A stretch of 64,000 bases of DNA from contig NZ_CP118260.1 in NCBI RefSeq assembly GCF_013337045.2, forward strand, positions 806,001 to 870,000, written 5' to 3'. Below the pieces are notes generated by a model. That model was not told where the DNA came from. It searched no databases and worked only from the letters and a program-made list of their open reading frames with translations. Origin of the DNA: Agrobacterium vitis. GTDB lineage: Bacteria; Pseudomonadota; Alphaproteobacteria; Rhizobiales; Rhizobiaceae. Positions 18,092 through 27,852 of the stretch are shown here, in pieces (the first letter of the stretch is position 1; each line of letters opens with the position of its first letter). The position numbers were made by a program, and so were the translations under genes.

Positions 18092-19594
18092 TTATCGAAA
18101 GAGCGCGAACATAACCTGGTAAATCAGCGCTGCAAGCCCTGCGGAGACCGGAAGCGTCACCAACCAGGCGCCCATGATGGTGAGGATGTGGGAGCGACGG
18201 ACCAGCCGACGCCTGATCACCTCATCGGCATTGGACGGTTTGGGGGCTTTACGCTGCCATTCCGCCGACTTCATCAGCATGTAATCCAGCCGCCGTTTTG
18301 AATGGCGGTTATACCATTCCCGGAAAAAGCCGAGGCCAAACACCGCGCCGATGGCGATATGGGTCGAGCTGACCGGCAGGCCCAGCTTGGAGGCAGTGAT
18401 GACAGTGATAGCGGACGAAAGCGAGACGCAGTAGGCTCGCATCGGGTTGAGTTTGGTGATCTTGGTGCCGACAAGGCGGATCAGCCTTGGGCCAAACAGC
18501 AGCAGTCCGGTGGAAATGCCGAGCGCCCCAATGGTGACGACCCAAAGCGGTGCGGTCATGCGCGTATTCAGATCATTCGACATGACCGTATGAACAATCG
18601 CCGCCAGCGGGCCGATGGCGTTGGAAACGTCGTTGGCGCCATGCGCGAAGGACAGCAGGGCAGCAGCACCAATCAACGGCATCCGAAACAGTTTGCGCAA
18701 GGATTGATTACGGTTTTCCAGTCCTACAGCCTGCTGGCGCACGATAGGCCGGGCCACAAGCCAGGCAATGGTGCCGATCACCAGGCCGAACAGAACGGCT
18801 CGATCCGAGATAATCGTAAAGCCCATGCCAGTGGTTTTCAGACTGAGATAGCAACTGAAGCAACCCGCCATTAATCCGATCAGAATCGGCACCCACCGGC
18901 GTGCCTGGGCGATCTTGTCGGGGCGGTAAACGATCAGGTCGTAGATCAGAAACAGGATGGTGGCCGCGATCAATCCGCCCAGCACCGGCGAAATTATCCA
19001 TCCGAGCGTGATGGTGGCAATCGTCTGCCAATTGACGGCGGCGGTGCCCATGGCAGAGGCGGCGGCCCCCATGACGCTGCCGACAATCGAATGGGTTGTG
19101 GAGACCGGGGCATTGGCCCAGGTGGCGAGATTGATCCAGAGGGCTGCGGCCAACAGCGCCGCCATCATGATCCAGATAAAGGTTTGGGGATTACCAACCA
19201 GGGATGGCGCCAGGATACCTGAGGAAATCGTATCGGTGACTTCGCTTCCGGCAATCATCGCCCCGGCAATTTCGAAAAATGCCGCCATCACCAGCGCGCC
19301 GGTCATCGTCATGGCCCGGGCGCCCACCGCCGCCCCGACATTGTTGGTCACGTCATTGGCACCGATATTCAGCGCCATGTAGCCGGCAAGTGCGGCTGCG
19401 GCGATGATGATGGCGGAGCCCGTCCGGTCTGCTGCAAAACCGAGCGCGAAAACCGCGGCAAAGATCAGGAAGATCAGCGCCATGCCATAGGGAGCCGCAC
19501 CACGTGCCACATGCTGGGCGGCACGTTCGAGCAGGGTCAGCCGGTCAAGATCCTTGTCCAGCATTGGTCGGGCGTATTTTGGAGGCTTACTCAT
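18092..19594 (-). CDS. pit: Low-affinity inorganic phosphate transporter, PitA family
   Basis: A 500-residue integral membrane protein with about 11-12 helices. The two PHO4 signature repeats are visible: NIGANDVTNNVGAAVGARAM near residue 80 and SFAHGANDVSNAIGPL near residue 310, each with the GANDV-N core. Family role: phosphate-metal symport. The ATG at 19594 (MSKPPKYARP) is chosen; an upstream in-frame start would add a Pro/Arg-rich stretch not seen in the family. The stop lies 20 bp from rsmE. Confidence 0.93.
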   Translation of the reverse strand: MSKPPKYARPMLDKDLDRLTLLERAAQHVARGAAPYGMALIFLIFAAVFALGFAADRTGSAIIIAAAALAGYMALNIGANDVTNNVGAAVGARAMTMTGALVMAAFFEIAGAMIAGSEVTDTISSGILAPSLVGNPQTFIWIMMAALLAAALWINLATWANAPVSTTHSIVGSVMGAAASAMGTAAVNWQTIATITLGWIISPVLGGLIAATILFLIYDLIVYRPDKIAQARRWVPILIGLMAGCFSCYLSLKTTGMGFTIISDRAVLFGLVIGTIAWLVARPIVRQQAVGLENRNQSLRKLFRMPLIGAAALLSFAHGANDVSNAIGPLAAIVHTVMSNDLNTRMTAPLWVVTIGALGISTGLLLFGPRLIRLVGTKITKLNPMRAYCVSLSSAITVITASKLGLPVSSTHIAIGAVFGLGFFREWYNRHSKRRLDYMLMKSAEWQRKAPKPSNADEVIRRRLVRRSHILTIMGAWLVTLPVSAGLAALIYQVMFALFR

Positions 19595-19940
19595 GCTTGG
19601 CGTGCTGGTTCTATCATAGACGTGGGCCACATGGGTAAAAACCGATGTCGCGCCAATGGGAGGGGGCCTTGGGAGAGGCCCGTGAGAAGGAAGGACTGAT
19701 ATGCGGCGCACTCTGGTTAGTTTGGCCGCACGGTGCTGTAGCGCATAATTGCCTGGATCGGAATTGATTTAAAATGTGTCAGAGAAAAAGTCGAACTCGG
19801 ATTCTCTGACAGCCTCTTCAATAACAGGCACTCGCCAGCAACTCTCTCTTCTCTATCGACAATAGCGCGAAATGCCTATGGTATCCGATAGAAAGATAAT
19901 AGCCGATTGTGATAACCGTAAGACGTCACTTATCGGCAAA
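19595..19940. other. Intergenic region with a terminator-like hairpin
   Basis: 346 bp between pit and the NUDIX gene. At about 19777-19811 the 10-mer TGTCAGAGAA pairs perfectly with TTCTCTGACA around a 15-base loop; on the minus strand it is followed by ATTTT, so it may end the NUDIX transcript, although it is about 130 bp past that stop. No gene is supported. Confidence 0.5.
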
Positions 19941-20429
19941 TCAGCCCGTTTTTGCGGCATTGCGCTGGCGTGACAGGGAAAGAAGATGAAAAAGCCGTTT
20001 TAATTGTGGTTCCTGCACCCGGCTAGCGGCAACGTCGCAGCTTACCCATTCCAATATGCGGGTGCCTTTTTCCGGATAATCGTCAACAAACTCGCGCACT
20101 TCCAGCAGGTAGACCTTCACCTCACACGGGATTTTCAGCCCGTCCGGCATGCCTTTCATATAATGATAAGAACCGAAACTGGTTTTGGCGATCTTTCCCT
20201 TGACGCCAGCTTCCTCGTAAGCCTCACGCTGGGCCACCAGATGCGACTTTTTTGAGCCCATGGGCCAGCCCTTGGGAATGACCCATCGCCCGGTGTCGCG
20301 GCTGGTGATCAATAGAACTTCCAAAAGACCCATTTCAGTTTCGTGATAGCAAAGCGCGGCAAATTGCTGCTTAGGCGGGCGCCGAAACATCAATTCCAAA
20401 TCCGACACGATACGCTGTAAAATAGCCAA
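19941..20429 (-). CDS. NUDIX hydrolase, diphosphoinositol-polyphosphate-phosphohydrolase-like
   Basis: A 162-residue NUDIX protein. The box reads G-x5-K-x7-REAYEEAGV (about residues 54-77): the metal-binding REx2EE part is intact, while the first conserved glutamate is replaced by lysine. The preceding VIPKGWPMG is typical of the DIPP1-like bacterial subgroup. Substrate is unknown. Alone in its transcription unit, divergent from the DUF6880-like gene. Confidence 0.88.
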   Translation of the reverse strand: MAILQRIVSDLELMFRRPPKQQFAALCYHETEMGLLEVLLITSRDTGRWVIPKGWPMGSKKSHLVAQREAYEEAGVKGKIAKTSFGSYHYMKGMPDGLKIPCEVKVYLLEVREFVDDYPEKGTRILEWVSCDVAASRVQEPQLKRLFHLLSLSRQRNAAKTG

Positions 20430-20928
20430 TGCTTAAATCCGTATTTTTGATTATTGTAATATAGCTGATTCCCGCAAGGGTTGGTAGTTGTTTCATCGCA
20501 CAGGAAAAAATCACGGTCGGTAGACCGAGTCTCCCATTATACAACTCATGAATGTCGTCATGCAATTGTCATGAGGAGCTGTCTGTTATGCGCTCATCGC
20601 AGTGCGGCGTTCTTATCCTGGCGGGTTTGAGCAGATTGAACCCTTGCCCACCGATCGCGGTATTTCGAGGCAAAGGAGTTGCGTGTACATAGAGTGGCCG
20701 AAAACCAAACGATTCGGTGATTACGCGTCAGTGTCGCGAATGATGAAGATTCGCATGGCCGCGAAATTTTGTCGCTGATCGTCTTTTTTGTTGCTTCATG
20801 TCGGCATTTTCTTCAATTACACCGAAAATAATTCCTAAATATGTCCTTATTTGCGTTTTTGCCAAAGGGCGCTTCTTTTGCGGTTCATCCCGGGTTCTTA
20901 TGGTGGGCGCGTTTTGAGAGAGAAGACG
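20430..20928. other. Intergenic region with a possible 34-codon ORF
   Basis: About 500 bp between divergent genes. A plus-strand ORF at 20588-20692 (34 codons, beginning MRSSQCGVLILAGL) is preceded by GAGGAG at 9 bp and could be a small peptide, but codon statistics cannot be judged at that length. A TCATG-rich stretch precedes it. The 100 bp before the DUF6880-like gene are AT-rich and probably hold its promoter. Confidence 0.35.
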
Positions 20929-22335
20929 ATGGCAAAGAAAACTGCTGCGAAGTTCGATCGTGCCGGGCTGGCATCGCTTGGCGCAGAAAAACTGGCGGAG
21001 ATCCTGCTGGATGAGGCTAGCGCCAATAAAGCCTTGAAACTGCGCCTGCAAGCGGCTCTTGCGGGGACAGCGGGATCGACGAAAGTGCTTGCCCGGATCG
21101 ACAAGCGCCTGGATCAGATCGAACGCTCTGCCTCCGGCATCACCGCCAACCGCGCGCGCGAATTGTCCACCGAATTGGGTGGCATGATGCGGACCATTGG
21201 CGGAGAGCTTGGCGATGATCCGGTTGCCGCAGCCGAGCGGATGGTGCGGATGATGTCGGTGATGCTGGGGATGACGCATCGCTTATACGACCGCAGCGCC
21301 AAGCTGGAAAAACTGTCGGAAGAAATTATTGCTGCCGCAGTTTCGATGATTGCGGCGTTACCAGAGACAGGTCAGGTCATGCTGGTGCCGATACTGGAAA
21401 AAGTCCGGGACGCTGACAAGCACCACGAACTGGGCGATGTCTTTTCACAAGTGATGGCAGTGCTTGGTGCAGCCGCCGCCGATACCTGGAAGCAATTGCT
21501 GGAAGGAGCGCTCAAGAACAATCGTTCGCCACACCATATCCTGAAACTCCTCCAGGATCTCGCCGTAAAGCGGCAGGATTTCGATGAAGTGATCCGGTTG
21601 GAAGAGGCGAAGCCTGAACTCTATCAGGATAGTCTTGTCCTCGCGCATCTGCTGTTTGACGCGCAGCGTTTCGAGCAGGCACTTGAGTGGGTGCGCAGAA
21701 AGCCAAAGGGCATGCGTGTCATCCGTATCGGCGGGATGACGGCAGCGGCTGGCCCGGACTATGGTGTGCAGGAGCGCAAACTGCTGGAGGCCGATACTCT
21801 CGAACGCCTCAAACGGCGAGGGGATGCCCAGGCTTTGCGCTGGCAGGAATTCTGCGAGACATTCGAGCCAGACGTGCTGCGGACCTATATTGCCAAGCTG
21901 GACGACTTCGCCGAATTCGAGGAGATGGACAAGGCGCTGGATCTGGTGATGAACAGTAAGGATGCAACCAAATCCCTTTGGTTTTTGATCGGCTGGCCAA
22001 AGCTTGATCTTGCCGCGCGGCTGGTGATTGACCATGCGCCTGACTGGGACGGTCGCCAATATGAACTGCTCTCCACCGCAGCGGAGAAGCTCTCGGAAGA
22101 GCAACCGGAGGCGGCAACGGTGCTCTACCGGGTGTTGGTCAGTGACATTCTAAAGCGCAGTGCGTCACAAGCCTATCACCATGCCGCGTCCTATCTTGCG
22201 GCGCTGGCCGATCTGGCACCACGTGTATCGGCCATTAACGGCCAATACGATCATGTCAGGTTCATGCAGAACCTGAGACTAAAGCACGCCAAGAAATATT
22301 CGTTCTGGATGCTGCTGCCCGAAGACCTTCGCTGA
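20929..22335 (+). CDS. DUF6880-like protein
   Basis: 468 residues, soluble and mostly helical. The N-terminus (ASLGAEKLAEILLDEASANKALKLRLQ...) followed by a KRLDQIERS segment resembles the DUF6880 family, found mainly in alphaproteobacteria and of unknown function; the remainder looks like tetratricopeptide-like helical repeats. The ATG at 20929 follows GAGAGAGAAG. The neighbouring glcD is 123 bp downstream on the same strand with its own ribosome site. I cannot assign a role. Confidence 0.7.
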   Translation: MAKKTAAKFDRAGLASLGAEKLAEILLDEASANKALKLRLQAALAGTAGSTKVLARIDKRLDQIERSASGITANRARELSTELGGMMRTIGGELGDDPVAAAERMVRMMSVMLGMTHRLYDRSAKLEKLSEEIIAAAVSMIAALPETGQVMLVPILEKVRDADKHHELGDVFSQVMAVLGAAAADTWKQLLEGALKNNRSPHHILKLLQDLAVKRQDFDEVIRLEEAKPELYQDSLVLAHLLFDAQRFEQALEWVRRKPKGMRVIRIGGMTAAAGPDYGVQERKLLEADTLERLKRRGDAQALRWQEFCETFEPDVLRTYIAKLDDFAEFEEMDKALDLVMNSKDATKSLWFLIGWPKLDLAARLVIDHAPDWDGRQYELLSTAAEKLSEEQPEAATVLYRVLVSDILKRSASQAYHHAASYLAALADLAPRVSAINGQYDHVRFMQNLRLKHAKKYSFWMLLPEDLR

Positions 22336-22458
22336 CAAAGTCTTGAGGTGGCAGCAAACAGCAGATGAGGAGGATGCCGATCTCCGCACGGTTTTCATTT
22401 GAGGAATTGCCCGACGCAGATAAGGTGCTTCCTCTGAGCGGCGCTTCGGGAGGACTGG

Positions 22459-23892
22459 ATGGCCGATACAATTGAATTTCTAAAGCCCGATGCTGGCATT
22501 CTTGATCGGCGTGACCGGATCGTCGCCGAGCTGTCGGCAATCCTGCCTAGGGAGCGGCTGATCCATAAGCCAAGAGAGCTGGTGCCCTTCGAGACCGATG
22601 GGTTTCTGGCCTATCGCCGTCAGCCGCTCTGTGTTGCCCTGCCTGAAACCACGGCACAGGTGGCCGCTGTGATGCAATATTGCCATCGCCATAAGCTACC
22701 GGTCGTGCCGCGTGGGGCGGGTACCTCGCTTTCCGGCGGCGCGATTCCCCAGGAGGATGCGGTGGTGATCGGCCTGTCGGCCATGACCCGGATTCTCGAC
22801 ATTGATTTCATGAACCGCACTGCCACCGTTCAGGCCGGGGTGACCAATCTGGCGATCTCGGAAGCGGTCGGACCGCAGGGATTTTTCTACGCGCCCGATC
22901 CCAGTTCGCAGCTGGCCTGCACGATTGGCGGCAATATCGGCATGAATTCCGGTGGTGCCCACTGTCTGAAATATGGCGTGACCACCAATAATCTTCTCGG
23001 CGTGAAGATGGTGCTGGTCGATGGCACGGTGATTGACCTGGGCGGCAAGGCGCTCGATAGCAGCGGTTACGATCTGCTTGGCCTGATCTGTGGTTCGGAA
23101 GGCCAACTCGGTATCGTCACCGAGGCGACCGTGCGGCTGCTGGCCAAGCCGGAAGGCGCGCGTCCGGTCTTGTTCGGCTTCGACAGTGCCGAGGCCGCTG
23201 GCACTTGCGTTGCCGATATTATCGGAGCAGGCATCGTGCCGGTGGCAATGGAATTCATGGACAAGCCCGCCATCGAGATTTGCGAGGCTTTTGCCCATGC
23301 CGGGTATCCTATGGATGTCGAGGCACTGCTGATTATCGAGGTCGAGGGATCGGACGCCGAGATGGAGGCGATGCTGGCCGATATTTGCGAAATCGCCCGC
23401 CGCCATGGGGTGAAAACCATCCGCGAAAGCCAATCGGCGACGGAGGCAGCTCTGATCTGGAAAGGTCGCAAATCCGCCTTCGGGGCAACGGGCCGGATTG
23501 CCGATTATATCTGCATGGATGGCACGGTGCCGCTCAGCCAATTGGCCTATGTGCTGAAAAAGACATCGGAAATCATCGACCGTTACGGTCTGCGGGTCGC
23601 CAATGTCTTTCACGCTGGCGATGGCAATATGCATCCTCTGATCCTCTACAACATAAACGATCCCGAAGATGCCGCCAAGGCCGAGGCGGCGGGCAATGAA
23701 ATCCTCAAGCTCTGCGTCGATGCCGGTGGCTGCCTGACCGGCGAGCATGGCGTCGGCATCGAAAAACGCGACCTGATGCACCATCAGTTTTCCAAGGCCG
23801 ATCTTGCCCAGCAAATGGCGGTCCGCGCGGCTTTCGACCCGGATTGGCTGCTCAACCCCAGCAAGGTCTTTCCGCTGGAGGGCCGGGCGTGA
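22459..23892 (+). CDS. glcD: Glycolate oxidase FAD-linked subunit GlcD
   Basis: The flavin subunit that oxidises glycolate (or D-lactate) to glyoxylate. 477 residues: FAD-binding PCMH domain with VPRGAGTSLSGGAIP near residues 83-97 and the Gly-rich GGNIGMNSGG, then the C-terminal FAD-oxidase domain ending GEHGVGIEKRDLM and LNPSKVFP. A GGGAGG-type site lies upstream. First gene of a tightly packed operon: its TGA overlaps the GTG start of glcE. Confidence 0.95.
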   Translation: MADTIEFLKPDAGILDRRDRIVAELSAILPRERLIHKPRELVPFETDGFLAYRRQPLCVALPETTAQVAAVMQYCHRHKLPVVPRGAGTSLSGGAIPQEDAVVIGLSAMTRILDIDFMNRTATVQAGVTNLAISEAVGPQGFFYAPDPSSQLACTIGGNIGMNSGGAHCLKYGVTTNNLLGVKMVLVDGTVIDLGGKALDSSGYDLLGLICGSEGQLGIVTEATVRLLAKPEGARPVLFGFDSAEAAGTCVADIIGAGIVPVAMEFMDKPAIEICEAFAHAGYPMDVEALLIIEVEGSDAEMEAMLADICEIARRHGVKTIRESQSATEAALIWKGRKSAFGATGRIADYICMDGTVPLSQLAYVLKKTSEIIDRYGLRVANVFHAGDGNMHPLILYNINDPEDAAKAEAAGNEILKLCVDAGGCLTGEHGVGIEKRDLMHHQFSKADLAQQMAVRAAFDPDWLLNPSKVFPLEGRA

Positions 23893-25127
23893 GCGCGTTT
23901 CTGGTGCCGCAAACGGAAGCCGAGGCTGCGGCGATCATTGCCGAGAGCGCAGCGACGGGCAGGACGCTGGCCATCAAGGGTGGCGGCACGCGCTCAGGCT
24001 TCGGCAATCGCCTCGAGACGGATGCGATACTGTCATCCACCGGGCTTTCCGGGATAATTGCCTATAATCCGGCAGAAATGGTGCTGACCGCGAAAGCCGG
24101 GACGCCGATGGCCGAGATCGAGGCAGCGGTGGCTGAGAAAGGCCAGTCACTGGCCTTTGAGCCACCGGATCATCGCGGTTTGATGGGGACGACAGGGGAA
24201 CCGACGATTGGCGGCGCCTTCAGCGTCAATGCTTCCGGTCCTCGGCGCTTTGTGGCAGGGGCGGCGCGCGATCACCTGCTGGGTGTCCGTTTCGTCAATG
24301 GCAAAGGCGAGGCGATCAAAGCAGGCGGGCGAGTGATGAAGAATGTCACCGGGCTCGATCTGGCGAAGCTTCTGGCCGGTTCGCACGGCACGCTTGGGTT
24401 TTTGACGGAAGTCACCTTCAAGGTTCTGCCGCGTCCGCGCCTGACGCAAACCGTCGTGGTGTCAGGTCTTGACGACGCGGCTGCCGCCCATGCCATGGCC
24501 GTCGCGCTTGCCATGCCGGTCGAGGTAACGGGTGCTGCCCATCTGCCGGAATTGGTTCGGCCCCGCCTGATCGACGGAAATCTACCGGAGGGACCCGCTA
24601 CGGTATTACGGCTGGAAGGCCTGCCTGCCTCGGTGCGCGAGCGGGCGGAAAAGCTGCTTGCGGTGATGGGACGGCTTGGACCCGCCACGCTGCTGGATGA
24701 GCCGCAAAGCCTTGTTGTTTGGCAGGAAATCCGCGATGTGCGCCCCTTTACGGCCATGTTGTCCAAGCCGGTCTGGAAAGTCTCCGTCGCACCGACGGCA
24801 GGTCATCACCTGGTCGCTGGCCTGCGCCTGCATGCAGCTATCGACGCCTTTTACGACTGGCAGGGCGGCCTGGTCTGGATGCAGATGGAAGCGGATACCG
24901 ATGCAGACCTTGTTCGAACCGGCATCAAAGCTCTGGGTGGAGGCCATGCGACATTGATGCGGGCCAGTGATGCACAAAGGATGTCGATTGCTGCTTTTGA
25001 ACCGGAGGAAGCCGCAGTTTCGATGTTGTCGCAGCGGTTGCGGGAAAAATTCGACCCGTCGGGGATATTTAATCCGGGGTTCACGGGCGCAGGTTTGGCC
25101 AGTCAGCGAACAGGAAGCGGTAGATAA
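23889..25127 (+). CDS. glcE: Glycolate oxidase FAD-binding subunit GlcE
   Basis: 412 residues. The GTG at 23889 overlaps the glcD stop as GTGA and gives the expected N-terminus MSAFLVPQTEAEAAAII. The single FAD-binding domain shows IKGGGTRSGFG, EPPDHRG and the GRVMKNVTGLDLAKL segment typical of GlcE. With GlcD and GlcF it forms the membrane-associated glycolate dehydrogenase. Its TAA shares one base with the glcF ATG (TAATG). Confidence 0.94.
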   Translation: MSAFLVPQTEAEAAAIIAESAATGRTLAIKGGGTRSGFGNRLETDAILSSTGLSGIIAYNPAEMVLTAKAGTPMAEIEAAVAEKGQSLAFEPPDHRGLMGTTGEPTIGGAFSVNASGPRRFVAGAARDHLLGVRFVNGKGEAIKAGGRVMKNVTGLDLAKLLAGSHGTLGFLTEVTFKVLPRPRLTQTVVVSGLDDAAAAHAMAVALAMPVEVTGAAHLPELVRPRLIDGNLPEGPATVLRLEGLPASVRERAEKLLAVMGRLGPATLLDEPQSLVVWQEIRDVRPFTAMLSKPVWKVSVAPTAGHHLVAGLRLHAAIDAFYDWQGGLVWMQMEADTDADLVRTGIKALGGGHATLMRASDAQRMSIAAFEPEEAAVSMLSQRLREKFDPSGIFNPGFTGAGLASQRTGSGR

Positions 25128-26440
25128 TGCAGACGAATTTCACGCTGGCCCAGCTTGCCGATCCAAAAACCGCAGAAGCCGAGAGCATCCTGCGCCGCTG
25201 TGTGCATTGCGGTTTCTGCACCGCGACCTGTCCCACCTATGTCACGCTTGGCAATGAGTTGGACAGTCCGCGCGGGCGCATCTATCTGATCAAGGATATG
25301 CTTGAAAACGGGCGGGCAGCGGATGAGGAAATCGTCACGCATATCGATCGATGTCTTTCCTGCCTGGCCTGTACGACGACCTGTCCCTCCGGTGTCGATT
25401 ACATGCATCTGGTGGATCATGCGCGCAACCATATCGAAAACACCTATCAAAGGCCGCTTGTCGACCGGTTGATCCGCACGCTGCTGGCCGCGGTGCTGCC
25501 CTATCCGGGACGTATGCGGGTGGCGCTGGCCTTTTCCCGGTTTGGACGCCCGTTTGCGCCGCTGATGGAGCGTGTTGCCGCCTTGAAGCCGATGGCCGCG
25601 ATGTTGCGACTGGCGCCTCAGGATGTGCCCTATCCATCGCCCATCTCACGTCCGGGCTTGCATTCTGCGCGGGGCAATCGCAAAGGCCGGGTGGCGCTTT
25701 TGACCGGCTGCGCTCAGTCGGTGCTCGACCCCGGTATCAATGACGCCACCGTTGCGCTCCTGACCCGGCTCGGTATCGAAGTCGTCGTTCCCAAGGGGGA
25801 GGGCTGTTGCGGGGCACTGGTGCATCACATGGGGCGTGAGACGGATGCGCTTGCCGCAGCCCGGCGCAATATTGATGCCTGGATGGCGGAGATCGGGTCG
25901 GGTGAGACAAGCGCTCTGGATGCCATCGTTATCACCACATCCGGCTGCGGCACGACCATCAAGGATTACGGCCATATGCTGCGCCACGACCCGGTCTATA
26001 GCGCCAAGGCAGCACGGGTCTCGGCGCTTGCGAAGGACGTGAGCGAGTATGTCGCCGGTCTGGATCTGCCGCAGCAGGCGGATAGGGGCGTGACCGTTGC
26101 CTATCATTCCGCCTGTTCGCTGCAACACGGCCAGAAGGTGACGGCCCTGCCGAAATTACTGCTGAAAACAGCGGGCTTTACGGTGCGCGATCCGGCGGAA
26201 GGGCATTTATGCTGCGGCTCGGCCGGAACCTATAATATTCTCCAGCAGGAGATTTCTCAGCAATTAAAGGCCCGCAAACTGCGCAATATCCAGGCCGTCA
26301 ACCCGGATGTTATCGCTGCCGGCAATGTCGGCTGTATGACCCAGATCGGTTCGGGAACCGACATTCCTGTCGTCCACACTATAGAGTTGCTCAACTGGGC
26401 GTTTGGCGGAGAAAAACCCCAGAAATTAAAGGATTTATAA
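25127..26440 (+). CDS. glcF: Glycolate oxidase iron-sulfur subunit GlcF
   Basis: 437 residues. Two [4Fe-4S] motifs are at CVHCGFCTATCP (residues 25-36) and CLSCLACTTTCP (about 76-87). The C-terminal half has two CCG domains (GEGCCGALVHHMG and LCCGSAGTY) typical of heterodisulfide-reductase-like electron transfer subunits. It passes electrons from GlcDE to the quinone pool. Last gene of the glcDEF operon. Confidence 0.96.
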   Translation: MQTNFTLAQLADPKTAEAESILRRCVHCGFCTATCPTYVTLGNELDSPRGRIYLIKDMLENGRAADEEIVTHIDRCLSCLACTTTCPSGVDYMHLVDHARNHIENTYQRPLVDRLIRTLLAAVLPYPGRMRVALAFSRFGRPFAPLMERVAALKPMAAMLRLAPQDVPYPSPISRPGLHSARGNRKGRVALLTGCAQSVLDPGINDATVALLTRLGIEVVVPKGEGCCGALVHHMGRETDALAAARRNIDAWMAEIGSGETSALDAIVITTSGCGTTIKDYGHMLRHDPVYSAKAARVSALAKDVSEYVAGLDLPQQADRGVTVAYHSACSLQHGQKVTALPKLLLKTAGFTVRDPAEGHLCCGSAGTYNILQQEISQQLKARKLRNIQAVNPDVIAAGNVGCMTQIGSGTDIPVVHTIELLNWAFGGEKPQKLKDL

Positions 26441-26503
26441 TCGCTGCATGCAATGATCGGTTTTTAGCAACCCTGTTGCTGTGTCCTGTCGGGAGGCCGG
26501 GCG

Positions 26504-26989
26504 ATGATAAACCGTTTTGCATTGATCCTGACTGAAACAATGATGATTTTGGCGGGCCTGACGGTAGGGGCTGAGGCCATGGATCGCTATTATTGCGCGG
26601 TTGATGACGCGAAATTGAAATTGTCGATAGAGGCAGCTTTCAAGGAAGGGGCGGGCTGGCCGCTCGGAAGTCTTCGAGGCGTTGTGGTGTTCAAGCCAGG
26701 ACAGGGCGCACCCGGGGAGGACAAGACAGTGAGCGGCGCGGTTCGGCTCGCCATGACTGACATCGCGCTATCCAAGCGTGAAGATCGGAGCATTCAACTG
26801 CGAACCTCATCCCTCTCGGGCGATGTCGGTAAAATCATGGTCGTCGATATGCTGTTGAATGCCAGCATGCAGGGATCGGATATCAATCGTTTTGCCGGCA
26901 CCTATGCCGTGACTGTGCGCCCGCAAGGTAAAACTAATCCCGCCACCTCGGTGCAGTGGGATGGTGCGTTAACGTGCAGGCGCTTCTGA
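26504..26989 (+). CDS. Hypothetical exported protein
   Basis: 161 residues with an N-terminal signal peptide (hydrophobic residues 5-20, likely cleavage after AEA at 23-25). The mature part is beta-rich, with two cysteines (one near the start in YYCAVDD, one near the end in LTCRRF) that could form a disulfide. I do not recognise the family. GGGAGG precedes the ATG by 7 bp. It follows glcF by 63 bp and is followed by a two-hairpin repeat that may terminate the transcript. Confidence 0.75.
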   Translation: MINRFALILTETMMILAGLTVGAEAMDRYYCAVDDAKLKLSIEAAFKEGAGWPLGSLRGVVVFKPGQGAPGEDKTVSGAVRLAMTDIALSKREDRSIQLRTSSLSGDVGKIMVVDMLLNASMQGSDINRFAGTYAVTVRPQGKTNPATSVQWDGALTCRRF

Positions 26990-27017
26990 TCCGGCCAATC
27001 CAATCAACGTCAATCTT

Positions 27018-27096
27018 ATACGGAGATTCATTGAAAATGACTCTTCGTATTCTCCTTGAAAATATCTCAAGCCTCTGACGCATTTGAGATATTTTC
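27018..27096 (-). repeat. Two-hairpin repeat, copy 1
   Basis: A 13-bp perfect stem (GAAAATATCTCAA at 27058-27070, complement at 27084-27096) next to a second hairpin with ATACG...CGTAT ends at 27018 and 27050. Read on the minus strand the order is: ATATCTCAAATGCGTCAGAGG-type hairpin, then AGGAG...TTCAATGA...CTCC...TATAA hairpin. The same order and core sequences recur on the plus strand at 40844-40923. Confidence 0.75.
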
Positions 27097-27141
27097 ATTT
27101 TCTTCAAGTCGGGGATGCGTTAGCATCTTCGAGACTTGGTA

Positions 27142-27852
27142 TTACATGGGGCGCGGAGGAATATTCAGGCCCTTTTGGCTGGCAGGACGGGCTTCGCCGC
27201 GAGCGGCCCAATCCATGACGGCGGGATAATTGGAGAGACCAATGACCTCGGCGGCGTCATAGCCCGCGGTAATGCAGCGCACCCACGGCCAGGTGGCGAT
27301 ATCGGCAATGCTGTACCCATCACCGGCAAGCCAGGGACGGTGAGCAAGTTCTGCTTCGAGCACGGACAGCAAACGACGGGTTTCGTCGCGATAGCGTTCC
27401 ATGGGGTAGGAATTATTGGCGACCTTATCAGCGGCATATTTGTGGAAATGGCCGAACTGGCCAAACATCGGCCCGACACCGCCCATCTGGAAGAACAGCC
27501 ATTGCAGGACGCTGTAGCGGCTGGGGCCGTCCTTCGGCAAAAGCCGCCCGGTCTTTTCGGCCAGATAGACCAGAATGGCACCCGATTCGAACACACCAAC
27601 CGGTTTGCCATCCGGCCCGTGCGGATCGAGGATCGCCGGGATGCGACCGTTCGGATTGAGCGAGACGAATTCCGGCGATTTCTGCGAATTGTCGGAAAAC
27701 GTCACCAAATGTGCCTCATAGGGCAGTTCCAGTTCTTCCAGCGCTATCGATACCTTGACGCCATTCGGCGTCGGTAGGGAATAAAGCTGAATGATCTCTG
27801 GATTTTGTGCAGGCCAGCGCTGCGTGATCGGGAAAGAAGAAAGATCGGTCAT
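27142..27852 (-). CDS. Glutathione S-transferase family protein (YghU/Ure2-like)
   Basis: 236 residues. N-terminal thioredoxin-like GST domain (LYSLPTPNGVKVSIALEELELPYEAHLV, then NPNGRIPAI and ESGAILVYLAE), C-terminal helical domain with DYSIADIATWPW-like GYSIADIATWPWV. The TPNG motif and lack of an N-terminal catalytic Cys or Ser point to the YghU/YfcG disulfide-bond reductase-like group. The ATG at 27852 has CAGGA 8 bp upstream. Divergent from the DoxX gene. Confidence 0.9.
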   Translation of the reverse strand: MTDLSSFPITQRWPAQNPEIIQLYSLPTPNGVKVSIALEELELPYEAHLVTFSDNSQKSPEFVSLNPNGRIPAILDPHGPDGKPVGVFESGAILVYLAEKTGRLLPKDGPSRYSVLQWLFFQMGGVGPMFGQFGHFHKYAADKVANNSYPMERYRDETRRLLSVLEAELAHRPWLAGDGYSIADIATWPWVRCITAGYDAAEVIGLSNYPAVMDWAARGEARPASQKGLNIPPRPM

